Shown: positions 35,267-43,212 of the stretch, piece by piece | Position numbering within the stretch: position 1 is the stretch's first letter | Layout: each line of letters begins with the position of its first letter | Assembly (NCBI RefSeq): GCF_000213575.1 | Contig: NZ_GL892006.1 | Coordinates: 144,614 to 208,613, forward strand | From: Dysgonomonas mossii DSM 22836 | Lineage (GTDB): Bacteria; Bacteroidota; Bacteroidia; Bacteroidales; Dysgonomonadaceae | Reading direction: 5' to 3' | DNA: 64,000 nt | The notes under the pieces: generated by a model | What the model was told of the DNA's origin: nothing | Database searches by the model: none | Seen by the model: only the letters and a program-made list of their open reading frames with translations | Made by a program: the position numbers and the translations under genes

Positions 35267-35947
35267 TCAAAAAATCATTTTATAGCCTATTCCTCTGATA
35301 TTTATAATTTGAATTGTAGGGTCTAAAGCTAACTTCTTACGCAGCTTTACGATAAACACATGCAGGCTGCGTGTATTAAAGAAACTGTCATCGCCCCAAA
35401 GCTCAATCAGTACAGCTTTATTCTCTACGATATTATTCTGGTTGGAACAAAGACGCTCCAATATAGCAGCTTCACGGTGAGAGAGGATTTCAGTACGTTG
35501 GGTGTGAACCAATTTCTGCATCAAAGGATCGAATGTATATTTTCCTATCTCATATGTTTTATCTTGAGGGATCTCTGTTTGTGCTCTGTTCAATAAAGAC
35601 TTGATGCGAACAATAAGTTCATCCATTCCGAAGGGCTTTTTCAAGTAATCGTTTCCTCCTATTTCAAATCCCTGAACTACATCGTCTGTCCTCGACTTAG
35701 CGCTCAAGAACAAGATTGGAGTTTTCTTGTCACTCTTACGTATCAGTTGAGCCATTGTGAAACCATCCATCTTTGGCATCATTATATCTGCCACGACGAT
35801 ATCAGGCTTCAACCGATGAAAAAGCTCGAGTCCTTTTTCCCCATTAACTGCTATGCCAACAACAAACTCCTTTTTCTCTAAAGCATCTTTAATGATCATA
35901 GACAAGGCCGGTTCGTCCTCTACTAACAATACATTGATCTTATTCAT
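35267..35947 (-). CDS. OmpR-family response regulator
   Basis: The protein is 226 residues from ATG 35947. The receiver domain (about 1-120) has the acidic pocket LLVEDEP, the phospho-acceptor Asp in DIVVADIMMPKMDG and Lys in YLKKPFGMDEL. The C-terminal winged helix (about 130-226) ends IINIRGIGYKMIF, as in OmpR/PhoB proteins. Its start overlaps the stop of the kinase gene by ATGA, so the two are translationally coupled. The ORF can be extended upstream, but that start lies inside the kinase gene. It resembles the Bacteroides RprXY-type systems; targets are unknown. Confidence 0.92.
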   Translation of the reverse strand: MNKINVLLVEDEPALSMIIKDALEKKEFVVGIAVNGEKGLELFHRLKPDIVVADIMMPKMDGFTMAQLIRKSDKKTPILFLSAKSRTDDVVQGFEIGGNDYLKKPFGMDELIVRIKSLLNRAQTEIPQDKTYEIGKYTFDPLMQKLVHTQRTEILSHREAAILERLCSNQNNIVENKAVLIELWGDDSFFNTRSLHVFIVKLRKKLALDPTIQIINIRGIGYKMIF

Positions 35948-37356
35948 CCTATCATTATTTCGAAACAAGTTCCTTTACCTTCCACACTTTTTGCTTTAAT
36001 ATTCCAGCCATGCTTAACGACAATCGTCTTTACATAAAAAAGCCCTAAGCCATATCCTTTAACATCGTGAACATTACCAGTATGAACACGATAAAACTTA
36101 TCGAATATTTTATCCAGAGACCCGTCCGGAATACCGATTCCGTTATCACATACAGATAAAACAATTTTACTTCCCGACTTACGTGCCGACAAACGAATCT
36201 CTACCGAATCGTTGGAATACTTGATTGCGTTTTCAATCAAATTACTTACTACATTACCAAAATGCAATCGATCGGCTTCGATACTCAATCCTTCAGGCTG
36301 TATATCTATTACAAAAGAGGTTGGTTTTACAGTGTTCAGCAAAAACTTATTTTTCTGACTCTCAAATATGCTGCCCACTTCTATATTTTCTAAATCGAGT
36401 TTGAGGTTTTTCCGCTCCTCTACCGACATCGTTAGTATCTGTTCCACAAGGCTATTCAGATACATTAACTGCTCACGTGAAATATCAAGATATTCTTTTC
36501 TTTTTATAGGGTCATCGCCAAATCCAAAGTTTTGAAGAGCATCTACAGCCGCGTAAGTAACTGATATCGGTGTTTTAAGCTCATGTGTCATATTATTTAC
36601 AAAGTCAGTCTTTATTTCATCTATTGTTTTTTGTCTTAATATGATTTTAAGCAAATATATAAAAGTGACAATAAGTAAAATAACCATCAATACAGAAACA
36701 GAAGTCAAGCCCCACATATCTTTAAAGATATACCACTTAGGATTATCCATATATAAATAATAAGTATGTATCTCGGTTTTGAGACCTTCTAAAACATATT
36801 CCTTACTATTCTTAAAATCGAAAGTTCCTTTAGGCGTTTGAGCCACCAATGTGTCGCCAGTAGATGTTCTACACTGTATAACATGAGGTATATCGAATCC
36901 TTGTGCAGACAAATCGGCACTCATAATACTATCCAAACGTACTAAGTCGAGTGGGGTTATTTCTCCAATAGCAGACAAAAGTCCTTTCTTGATTAGTATC
37001 GTTACCTCTTGCAAATCTGCGTAAATAGAATCAGAGCTACTTTTTTCGCCTCCTCGTTCTTTGGAGAAACTCATACTAATCGTCGTCTTGCCTTTGCCGG
37101 AGTTATAAGTCTTTGTTTCTACAGAAGCAGGAATATCATCTTTTGCTTCTCCCTCCTCTGCATCCTTGGTAGATATGGAAGACATTCTGATTGCCAATTC
37201 TTTGAAGGAACTGCTCTCTGCCGTATTGTTTATTACTGTATCTAACTTCTCATATTGCTGATTATAGAAATTGACCAACCAATAAGCCTGATAAGAGCAA
37301 ACCAGAATTAACAAACTAAAAATAACGATCGCTATGGATTTAAATCTGAACTTCAT
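35944..37356 (-). CDS. Sensor histidine kinase
   Basis: The protein is 470 residues from ATG 37356. Transmembrane segments lie near residues 6-27 and 225-248, enclosing a periplasmic sensor of about 200 residues. The H-box NNMTHELKTPISV and a HATPase domain with the N-box LIENAIKYS, G1 CDNGIGIP and G2 GYGLGLFYVK are complete. It should phosphorylate the regulator whose gene overlaps its end. A promoter box (37380-37387) supports ATG 37356 or 37368 rather than the longest frame. The same architecture is seen in the kinase at 62637, a paralogue. Confidence 0.9.
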   Translation of the reverse strand: MKFRFKSIAIVIFSLLILVCSYQAYWLVNFYNQQYEKLDTVINNTAESSSFKELAIRMSSISTKDAEEGEAKDDIPASVETKTYNSGKGKTTISMSFSKERGGEKSSSDSIYADLQEVTILIKKGLLSAIGEITPLDLVRLDSIMSADLSAQGFDIPHVIQCRTSTGDTLVAQTPKGTFDFKNSKEYVLEGLKTEIHTYYLYMDNPKWYIFKDMWGLTSVSVLMVILLIVTFIYLLKIILRQKTIDEIKTDFVNNMTHELKTPISVTYAAVDALQNFGFGDDPIKRKEYLDISREQLMYLNSLVEQILTMSVEERKNLKLDLENIEVGSIFESQKNKFLLNTVKPTSFVIDIQPEGLSIEADRLHFGNVVSNLIENAIKYSNDSVEIRLSARKSGSKIVLSVCDNGIGIPDGSLDKIFDKFYRVHTGNVHDVKGYGLGLFYVKTIVVKHGWNIKAKSVEGKGTCFEIMIG

Positions 37357-37379
37357 ACATGAATTCATTATCGATAAAG

Positions 37380-37387
37380 CAAATGTA
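37380..37387 (-). promoter_or_regulatory. -7 promoter box of the kinase-regulator operon
   Basis: TACATTTG on the minus strand, 12-24 bp before the candidate start codons. Confidence 0.45.
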
Positions 37388-37538
37388 AACAATAGCTTAG
37401 AAACAAAAAATAGTGATAACACTAAATAACACTAGACAAGTAAACTTCTGTACAAATCATTTTTATAAAATTATCTTATATAAAGGCAGTTATAGTAATA
37501 AAGAAATAAAATACTGAGGCTTTTGCAACAGAGAAAAG

Positions 37539-37585
37539 GTGACAACAAAAACAGGTCGAAAAGGTGTTACTTTTGTCACCTTTTA
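37539..37585 (+). promoter_or_regulatory. Repeated upstream element, copy 2 (before prfC)
   Basis: GTGAC (37539-37543) and GTCAC (37575-37579) bracket TGTTACTTTTG. With flanks the arms become AAAAGGTGAC and GTCACCTTTT, a 10-bp inverted repeat. The unit aligns with 8656-8701 over 46-47 bp and shares 21 bp exactly at its right end. Confidence 0.5.
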
Positions 37586-37703
37586 TTAGCTATTTCATTG
37601 TTTACTAACGCTTAACGAAATATCTATATTATGTCACTTTTTTAACTAACATACAGTTCTCTATTGCTTGCTGGGATAGGCATATTATATCCGCTTTTTT
37701 TAG

Positions 37704-37711
37704 TACTTTTG
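37704..37711 (+). promoter_or_regulatory. -7 promoter box of prfC
   Basis: TACTTTTG lies 21 bp before ATG 37733 and rules out the in-frame TTG upstream at 37664. Confidence 0.55.
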
Positions 37712-37732
37712 CAACTTATTACGGAAAAATCA

Positions 37733-39313
37733 ATGAGCGAACTTAAGAAAGAAATACAGAAAAGACGCACTTTTGCTATTATAAGTCACCCCGATGCGGG
37801 TAAAACAACCCTTACAGAAAAGTTATTACTATTTGGAGGGGCAATACATGTTGCCGGAGCAGTAAAGTCAAACAAGATAAAGAAAACTGCTACCTCGGAC
37901 TGGATGGAGATAGAAAAGCAACGTGGTATTTCTGTTGCCACCTCTGTTATGGGATTCGAATACGATGGGTATAAAATCAACATACTCGATACTCCCGGTC
38001 ACCAGGATTTTGCCGAAGACACTTATCGTACTCTGACTGCAGTGGACAGTGTGATCATTGTTGTGGATTCTGCGAAAGGCGTTGAAGCACAAACACGCAA
38101 GCTGATGGAAGTCTGCCGCATGCGTCATACTCCTGTCATGATATTCGTCAATAAGATGGATAGAGAAGGTAGAGATCCATTTGAATTACTAGACGAATTG
38201 GAAGCCGAATTACAAATCGGGGTTCGTCCTTTGAGTTGGCCAATTGATAGCGGGCAACGTTTCAAAGGAGTTTATAATATATATCAGGAAAAATTAGACC
38301 TATACACTCCAAGTAAACAAACTGTTACAGAGTCGATAGGTTTTAAAGATATAAACAGCCCAGAGCTGGAGACATACATTGGTGTACCTTTGGCTGCAAA
38401 ACTGAGAGATGATATTGAGTTGATTGACGGAGTATATTCCGAACTGGATATGGATACATACCTCAAAGGACAAATTGCACCTGTATTCTTTGGGTCGGCT
38501 CTCAACAATTTCGGAGTAAAAGAACTGTTGGATTGCTTTGTAAAGATAGCACCATCTCCACGTCCTGTGGAAGCAATCGAGCGTGAAGTAAAACCTGACG
38601 AACAGGCTTTTACAGGTTTCATATTCAAAATACATGCCAATATGGACCCTAATCACCGTTCATGTATTGCCTTTGTTAAGATATGCTCGGGAAAGTTTGA
38701 ACGAAATGTAAACTATAAACATATGCGGTTGAACCGTTCGATGAAATTTTCCTCTCCTACTGCCTTCATGGCCCAAAAGAAAGAGACCGTAGATGAGGCT
38801 TATGCAGGCGACATTGTCGGTTTGCCCGATACCGGGAACTTTAAGATTGGGGATACACTCACATCGGGAGAAGACTTGCATTTCAAAGGTTTACCGAGCT
38901 TCTCTCCTGAAATGTTTAAGTATATCGAAAATGCTGACCCGATGAAGTCGAAACAACTTCAGAAGGGAATAGACCAATTGATGGACGAAGGTGTTGCCCA
39001 GTTGTTTACAAACCAATTTAACGGACGCAAAATCATTGGGACAGTTGGTCAACTGCAATTTGAGGTAATACAATATCGTCTATTACATGAATACGGTGCT
39101 CAATGTAGATGGGAAGCTATCAACTTGTATAAAGCTTGTTGGGTAGAAAGTGACAACAAGGAACAACTAGCTGATTTTAAGAAGCGTAAGGCTCAATATA
39201 TAGCAATAGATAAAGAAGGTAGAGATGTCTTTCTTGCAGACTCTAATTATGTATTGATGATGGCTCAACAAGATTTCAAGGATATAAAATTCCATTTCAC
39301 TTCTGAGTTTTAA
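37733..39313 (+). CDS. prfC: Peptide chain release factor 3
   Basis: The 526-residue GTPase removes RF1 and RF2 from the ribosome after termination. The G-domain motifs are [12 protein letters not shown] (G1), QRGISVATS (G2), DTPGHQDF (G3) and NKMDREGRD (G4), and the C-terminal [10 protein letters not shown] and [13 protein letters not shown] match RF3 and not EF-G. Length is near that of E. coli RF3. The start at ATG 37733 ([15 protein letters not shown]) follows a promoter box. The kinase-like gene begins 1 bp after its stop, so the two are cotranscribed. A repeated element (37539-37585) lies upstream. Confidence 0.95.
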   Translation: MSELKKEIQKRRTFAIISHPDAGKTTLTEKLLLFGGAIHVAGAVKSNKIKKTATSDWMEIEKQRGISVATSVMGFEYDGYKINILDTPGHQDFAEDTYRTLTAVDSVIIVVDSAKGVEAQTRKLMEVCRMRHTPVMIFVNKMDREGRDPFELLDELEAELQIGVRPLSWPIDSGQRFKGVYNIYQEKLDLYTPSKQTVTESIGFKDINSPELETYIGVPLAAKLRDDIELIDGVYSELDMDTYLKGQIAPVFFGSALNNFGVKELLDCFVKIAPSPRPVEAIEREVKPDEQAFTGFIFKIHANMDPNHRSCIAFVKICSGKFERNVNYKHMRLNRSMKFSSPTAFMAQKKETVDEAYAGDIVGLPDTGNFKIGDTLTSGEDLHFKGLPSFSPEMFKYIENADPMKSKQLQKGIDQLMDEGVAQLFTNQFNGRKIIGTVGQLQFEVIQYRLLHEYGAQCRWEAINLYKACWVESDNKEQLADFKKRKAQYIAIDKEGRDVFLADSNYVLMMAQQDFKDIKFHFTSEF

Positions 39314-39314
39314 G

Positions 39315-40073
39315 ATGATAGAAATTGTTATTAATCCCGAATATAAATATCTGGAAGGTTTTGTAGAAAATCTTCCTGCCTCTTTTGCCAATGAAGGTGA
39401 AACACTATATGCCGCTCGAAATATTATAAAACTATTTGATGTAGATGGGTTTAAGGTAAATGTAAAGTTCTTTAAAAAGCCTATTTTTATCAATCAGATA
39501 GTATACAGGACATTTAGAAAGTCAAAAGCCCGACGCTCATACGAATATGCTTTTAAGCTAAAGGAGAAAGGGCTTCATACTCCCGCCCCCATAGCTTATA
39601 TAAAAGAGACTAAATTCGGGTTACTTAAAAACAGCTTCTATATATCAAAGCATGAGTCTTTTGATGGCACAATGCGTGAACTAAAAACATCACTGCTCTC
39701 AGAAAAGGAAGAGCTGATAAAGCAGTTTGCCAAATACACAGCTAGTCTGCATGAACAGCAAATACTTCATTTGGATTACTCTTCCGGGAATATCTTATAT
39801 AAAAAGGATGGAGACAATTATATCTTTTATCTGGTAGACCTCAATAGAATGGAGTTTGATAAACCTATCAGCATGGATACGGCTTGTTTTAACTTCAGAC
39901 GATTATGGGGAAGCGATGATATGATTTTCTTATTTATTAAAGAATATGCCCAAAGCAGAAACTTTGATGTAGAAGATTGTCTTAAACGAACGTTATACTA
40001 CAGAAAAAGATTTTGGGATAATTTTACAAAAAAGCACCCGGGATCAGCACCATTCGCAACTGATTATAAATAG
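39315..40073 (+). CDS. Lipopolysaccharide kinase-like protein (WaaP/Kdo kinase type)
   Basis: The 252-residue cytoplasmic protein has a shortened protein-kinase fold. The catalytic loop is ILHLDYSSGNILY with the catalytic Asp and metal-binding Asn; the metal-binding motif reads DLNR in LVDLNRMEF where eukaryotic kinases have DFG. A GLHTPAPIAYI stretch is typical of the WaaP/Kdo-kinase group, which phosphorylates sugars of the lipopolysaccharide core. The gene follows prfC by 1 bp and ends 18 bp before a convergent glycosyltransferase gene, which fits an envelope role. The exact acceptor is unknown. Confidence 0.82.
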   Translation: MIEIVINPEYKYLEGFVENLPASFANEGETLYAARNIIKLFDVDGFKVNVKFFKKPIFINQIVYRTFRKSKARRSYEYAFKLKEKGLHTPAPIAYIKETKFGLLKNSFYISKHESFDGTMRELKTSLLSEKEELIKQFAKYTASLHEQQILHLDYSSGNILYKKDGDNYIFYLVDLNRMEFDKPISMDTACFNFRRLWGSDDMIFLFIKEYAQSRNFDVEDCLKRTLYYRKRFWDNFTKKHPGSAPFATDYK

Positions 40074-40091
40074 ATTACAAAAAAATACCTA

Positions 40092-40892
40092 TTAATATTT
40101 ATCTAAACCATTTTGGCAATAGGTTCCTTCACTATTTATAGTTTCCAAGAAGGTTTTGTGATTCTGATTGACTTTGTCTCTACTATTCACAGGGTGATCG
40201 ATATGATATTCTACAGCACCCATCTTTAAGAATTGCCTTTTTATTCCGGCAAAAGCAAGGCGTGCAGCGATCTCGGTGTCTTCGTATCCCCAACCTATAA
40301 TATCTTCGTTATATCCATTTACCTTCAGCAAATCTTCTTTCCAGAAAGCGGCATTACAACCTCGAACAAAGTAAGGATGATCTGCTTTATATCTGAATCG
40401 GAAATAGTTTTGCAAGAACTTTGACCTTAATCTATTTGGTTGAAAGAATGATGACCATGAAAAAGGAATATCCACTGTGCCATTCCTCAATACCTCCGCA
40501 CTAGACTTTGGTGATAATTTCACTCTACTTCCTGATGTGAAGCAACCCTTTTGAGCAAAAGAGTGGTGATCTTCGACAAAATGCTTTTCTAAGATGATAT
40601 CCCCATCTATTTGGATAATATAATCACCCGAGGCTTTCATTATAGCTTTATTTCTTATCTCAGACAATCTGAAACCATTGTCTTCATGCCATACGTGGAT
40701 AAGTTTGCATGGGAAAGACTTTTGCATCTCTTCTATCAGTTCTCTTGTATCATCTCTTGAGCCATCATCCGCTACGATAACCTCTATTGGTAAATATGTT
40801 TGGTGGGTGACACTAAGCAATGATACTTTAAGAGCTTCAGGCCAATTATACGTTGATATAATAAGTGTGATAGAAAAGTCATTATTATTCAT
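40092..40892 (-). CDS. Family 2 glycosyltransferase
   Basis: The 266-residue protein has the GT-A nucleotide-sugar fold. ISTYNWPEALKVSL is the N-terminal strand-turn, VIVADDGSRDDTREL carries nucleotide-contacting Asp residues, and DGDIILEKHF is the DxD-type metal site. GWGYEDTEIAARLAFAG toward the C-terminus resembles the galactosyltransferase C-terminal domain. It transfers a sugar to a surface polysaccharide or glycolipid in the cytoplasm. It is the last gene of the ileS-lspA operon, 15 bp after the preceding small gene. Donor and acceptor are unknown. Confidence 0.88.
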   Translation of the reverse strand: MNNNDFSITLIISTYNWPEALKVSLLSVTHQTYLPIEVIVADDGSRDDTRELIEEMQKSFPCKLIHVWHEDNGFRLSEIRNKAIMKASGDYIIQIDGDIILEKHFVEDHHSFAQKGCFTSGSRVKLSPKSSAEVLRNGTVDIPFSWSSFFQPNRLRSKFLQNYFRFRYKADHPYFVRGCNAAFWKEDLLKVNGYNEDIIGWGYEDTEIAARLAFAGIKRQFLKMGAVEYHIDHPVNSRDKVNQNHKTFLETINSEGTYCQNGLDKY

Positions 40893-40907
40893 GAATACTA
40901 TTTGAAA

Positions 40908-41201
40908 TTAATAGATATAAGATGTTAAGTCCTCTATATGTGTTATATTATATTTCTTGCATGTAAATTCCAATGATTTATTGGGGTTGATAAATAAATC
41001 ACTTTTAACTCGATCCCGTAAATTTACCTCTATACCCTCCGGATGGAATAGTAGCAATCCCGAATAAAATTCCGTTTTCTCAATCTCACTAATAAATGGG
41101 AAAGCATTAGTAATCTGACCACTATCATCTACCTCTACGATATAATTTTTCAGATATATATTCGGATATATAAACGTATAATGCGAATAATAGCGTTTCA
41201 T
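40908..41201 (-). CDS. Small protein resembling an amidohydrolase N-terminal domain
   Basis: The 97-residue protein begins KRYYSHYTFIYPNIYLKNYIVEVDDSGQIT (shown in part: HYTFIYPNIYLKN), which looks like the small beta domain that starts metal-dependent amidohydrolases. The catalytic barrel with its histidines is absent, and the frame closes after SYIY. It may be a Bacteroidetes stand-alone form of that domain, or a decayed gene. It is in the middle of an operon between the DUF4296 lipoprotein gene (34 bp upstream) and the glycosyltransferase gene, with normal coding appearance. Function unknown. Confidence 0.6.
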   Translation of the reverse strand: MKRYYSHYTFIYPNIYLKNYIVEVDDSGQITNAFPFISEIEKTEFYSGLLLFHPEGIEVNLRDRVKSDLFINPNKSLEFTCKKYNITHIEDLTSYIY

Positions 41202-41235
41202 TTCAAAACTTTGATGGTATAGGAATTTCGAGTTT

Positions 41236-42051
41236 TTAATTAGGTTCCGGACGACCTACACTTTCCTTACGGATATTATCTGTTGATCGGTTCGGTTGCC
41301 GTGTAGAAAGATCATCTTTATGCCTTGCAACAGCTACAGAATCTATATAGCTTATATTATGTATCAAGACATTTGATCCACTACTCGTATTATTTTTAAG
41401 GTGTATATACCCTGATATGCCGTTCAGTAAGCTATCAGGTAACGAAGGTTTACTTATTGAATAATGACTATTACTTTCGATAGGAATCCTTGTTTTAACT
41501 AAAGTATCCTTATAATTAAAATAGATTGCAGCCTCAACTTTTTGCTTGGCACTCAATCCTTGTATATCAAATTTTAGGTGAAAATCAGATATATTGTTTA
41601 TACTCTTCATCTTCAATGTATCTATATTGAAAGAAAGAGTTGGAGTATAACTATTCAGATAGTAAAATGTAGGTATTATCAAATTACTGCGTGATCCCCT
41701 ACTTAGCATCGCAGATCTAGAATTTATAAGCGATTCATTTCTGAATTTGAGACGTGCCGCTACGGTATCATTTATTGCCGCATAGTATTGTATATTATCC
41801 GAATACCACAAAAGGGATGTATCCAGTTCGGCTTGAGTTATATTATGCTTTTTAAGCACTCCGGCCACTAGCGCATCTTTCATATCATCAGACCTGAATT
41901 GAGGATCGTCATTGAAAATAGATTGAGCTAGCCTTATATCGTATAAGACATCTGTCATCTTATCGGGAGAGATTACATACCCCGGTCTTCTTCCGCAAGA
42001 GCTAAGCAGAATAAGGATAGAAATAATGATATAAATAACAGATCGTTGCAT
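41236..42051 (-). CDS. DUF4296 lipoprotein
   Basis: The 271-residue protein has a lipoprotein signal peptide with lipobox LLSSC (Cys19), so it is secreted and lipid-anchored. A DUF4296 domain follows (about residues 25-110, PDKMTDVLYDIRLAQSIF and a helix ending SLLWYSDNIQYY). The C-terminal 150 residues are Ser/Asn-rich and unassigned. It starts 2 bp after lspA, whose product processes lipoproteins, and DUF4296 genes are commonly next to lspA in Bacteroidetes. Function unknown; probably an envelope protein. Confidence 0.85.
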   Translation of the reverse strand: MQRSVIYIIISILILLSSCGRRPGYVISPDKMTDVLYDIRLAQSIFNDDPQFRSDDMKDALVAGVLKKHNITQAELDTSLLWYSDNIQYYAAINDTVAARLKFRNESLINSRSAMLSRGSRSNLIIPTFYYLNSYTPTLSFNIDTLKMKSINNISDFHLKFDIQGLSAKQKVEAAIYFNYKDTLVKTRIPIESNSHYSISKPSLPDSLLNGISGYIHLKNNTSSGSNVLIHNISYIDSVAVARHKDDLSTRQPNRSTDNIRKESVGRPEPN

Positions 42052-42053
42052 AA

Positions 42054-42680
42054 TTATGCTTTACCGTTTTTTTCTAAAGATAGCGCAAGAGTCTTGCGAT
42101 AGAAAAGAAGAAGGATAAAAATACCAACAGTAATAGCTGAATCAGCGATATTGAATATAGCACTAAAGAAAACAAATGGTTGTCCGCCCCATACAGGCAC
42201 CCATGAAGGGAAAGTGCTTTCAATCAAAGGGAAGTACAACATGTCTACAACTTTGCCATGCAGCCAGCTCGAATATCCGTCTCCCAAAGAAACAAACGAC
42301 GCCACATGACCGGAGTAGCTAGCCGAAAATATTTCGCCGTAGAACACACTGTCTATGATATTACCAAATGCTCCGGCTAATATAAGCGATATACAAATAA
42401 TATACCCTGTTTTGTATCTCCCGTTAATCAGCTTGTACAAGTAATAGCCTATAAAACCGATAGCTACGATACGGAATATGGAAAGAAACATCTTACCGAT
42501 AAATTCCATTCCGAAAGCCATTCCGTTGTTTTCTACAAAATATATCTTGAACCAGCTTGTTATTTCAATACTCTCAAAAAGAGACATGTGGGTCTTCACC
42601 CAAATTTTAGATGCTTGATCTATTACAAGAACGAGTACTATTACTAGGATTGCTATCAGTCCTTGATTCTTTTTCTCCAT
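42054..42680 (-). CDS. lspA: Lipoprotein signal peptidase (signal peptidase II)
   Basis: The 208-residue inner-membrane aspartic protease cleaves prolipoprotein signal peptides. The four helices carry the family motifs: LVIDQASKIWVK, VENNGMAFGM, GAFGNIIDSVFYG with one catalytic Asp and FNIADSAITVGI with the other. It is longer than E. coli LspA because of an insertion between the third and fourth helices, as in other Bacteroidetes. It lies in the ileS operon, the classic partner of lspA, and is followed by a lipoprotein gene. Confidence 0.95.
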   Translation of the reverse strand: MEKKNQGLIAILVIVLVLVIDQASKIWVKTHMSLFESIEITSWFKIYFVENNGMAFGMEFIGKMFLSIFRIVAIGFIGYYLYKLINGRYKTGYIICISLILAGAFGNIIDSVFYGEIFSASYSGHVASFVSLGDGYSSWLHGKVVDMLYFPLIESTFPSWVPVWGGQPFVFFSAIFNIADSAITVGIFILLLFYRKTLALSLEKNGKA

Positions 42681-42778
42681 ATATCAGCTGATTCCTGTAA
42701 AGAAAGCGAAGAAAAAACAGGCATAATTCCCCCTTGCTTTTTCTTCCTTTCTTCTATGCTTTTTTATTTAATTACTAC

Positions 42779-43159
42779 TTATTTTACTCCGCTATTCTTA
42801 GCCTCAATACTTAATGTAGCATGAGGAACAGCACGCAATCTTTCTTTCGGTATCAATTTACCTGTTTCGCGACAAACGCCGTATGTCTTATTTTCGATAC
42901 GAATAAGAGCCGATTGAAGATTTTGAATAAACTTCATCTGGCGTTGTGCCAAACGGCCGGCTTCTTCTTTCGACAATGTAGATGCACCTTCTTCCAGGAC
43001 TTTGAATGTCGGTGAAGTGTCAGTAACATCATTCCCATCGGCATTTGTTATAGCCGCTCTCAACTCTTCATATTCCCCTTTAGCTTTATTTAGCTTCTCA
43101 AGAATAATATCGCGGAATTCATTTAATTCCTCATCAGAATATCTTGTTTTTTCTGCCAT
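42779..43159 (-). CDS. TraR/DksA-family protein with a degenerate zinc finger
   Basis: The 126-residue protein has an N-terminal coiled coil (about 10-85) and a C-terminal DksA-type finger YGVCRETGKLIPKERLRAVPHATLSIEAK (shown in part: GVCRETGKLIPKERL). Only the first of the usual four cysteines is kept, so it probably does not bind zinc, a pattern common in Bacteroidetes members. DksA proteins insert the coiled coil into the secondary channel of RNA polymerase and, with ppGpp, adjust rRNA and amino-acid genes. It lies between ileS and lspA, 53 bp after ileS, in one operon. Confidence 0.85.
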   Translation of the reverse strand: MAEKTRYSDEELNEFRDIILEKLNKAKGEYEELRAAITNADGNDVTDTSPTFKVLEEGASTLSKEEAGRLAQRQMKFIQNLQSALIRIENKTYGVCRETGKLIPKERLRAVPHATLSIEAKNSGVK

Positions 43160-43212
43160 AACCGTTAGTTTTATAATTCCTGTTTCTTATTTTACTTAAA
43201 GATAATACATTT

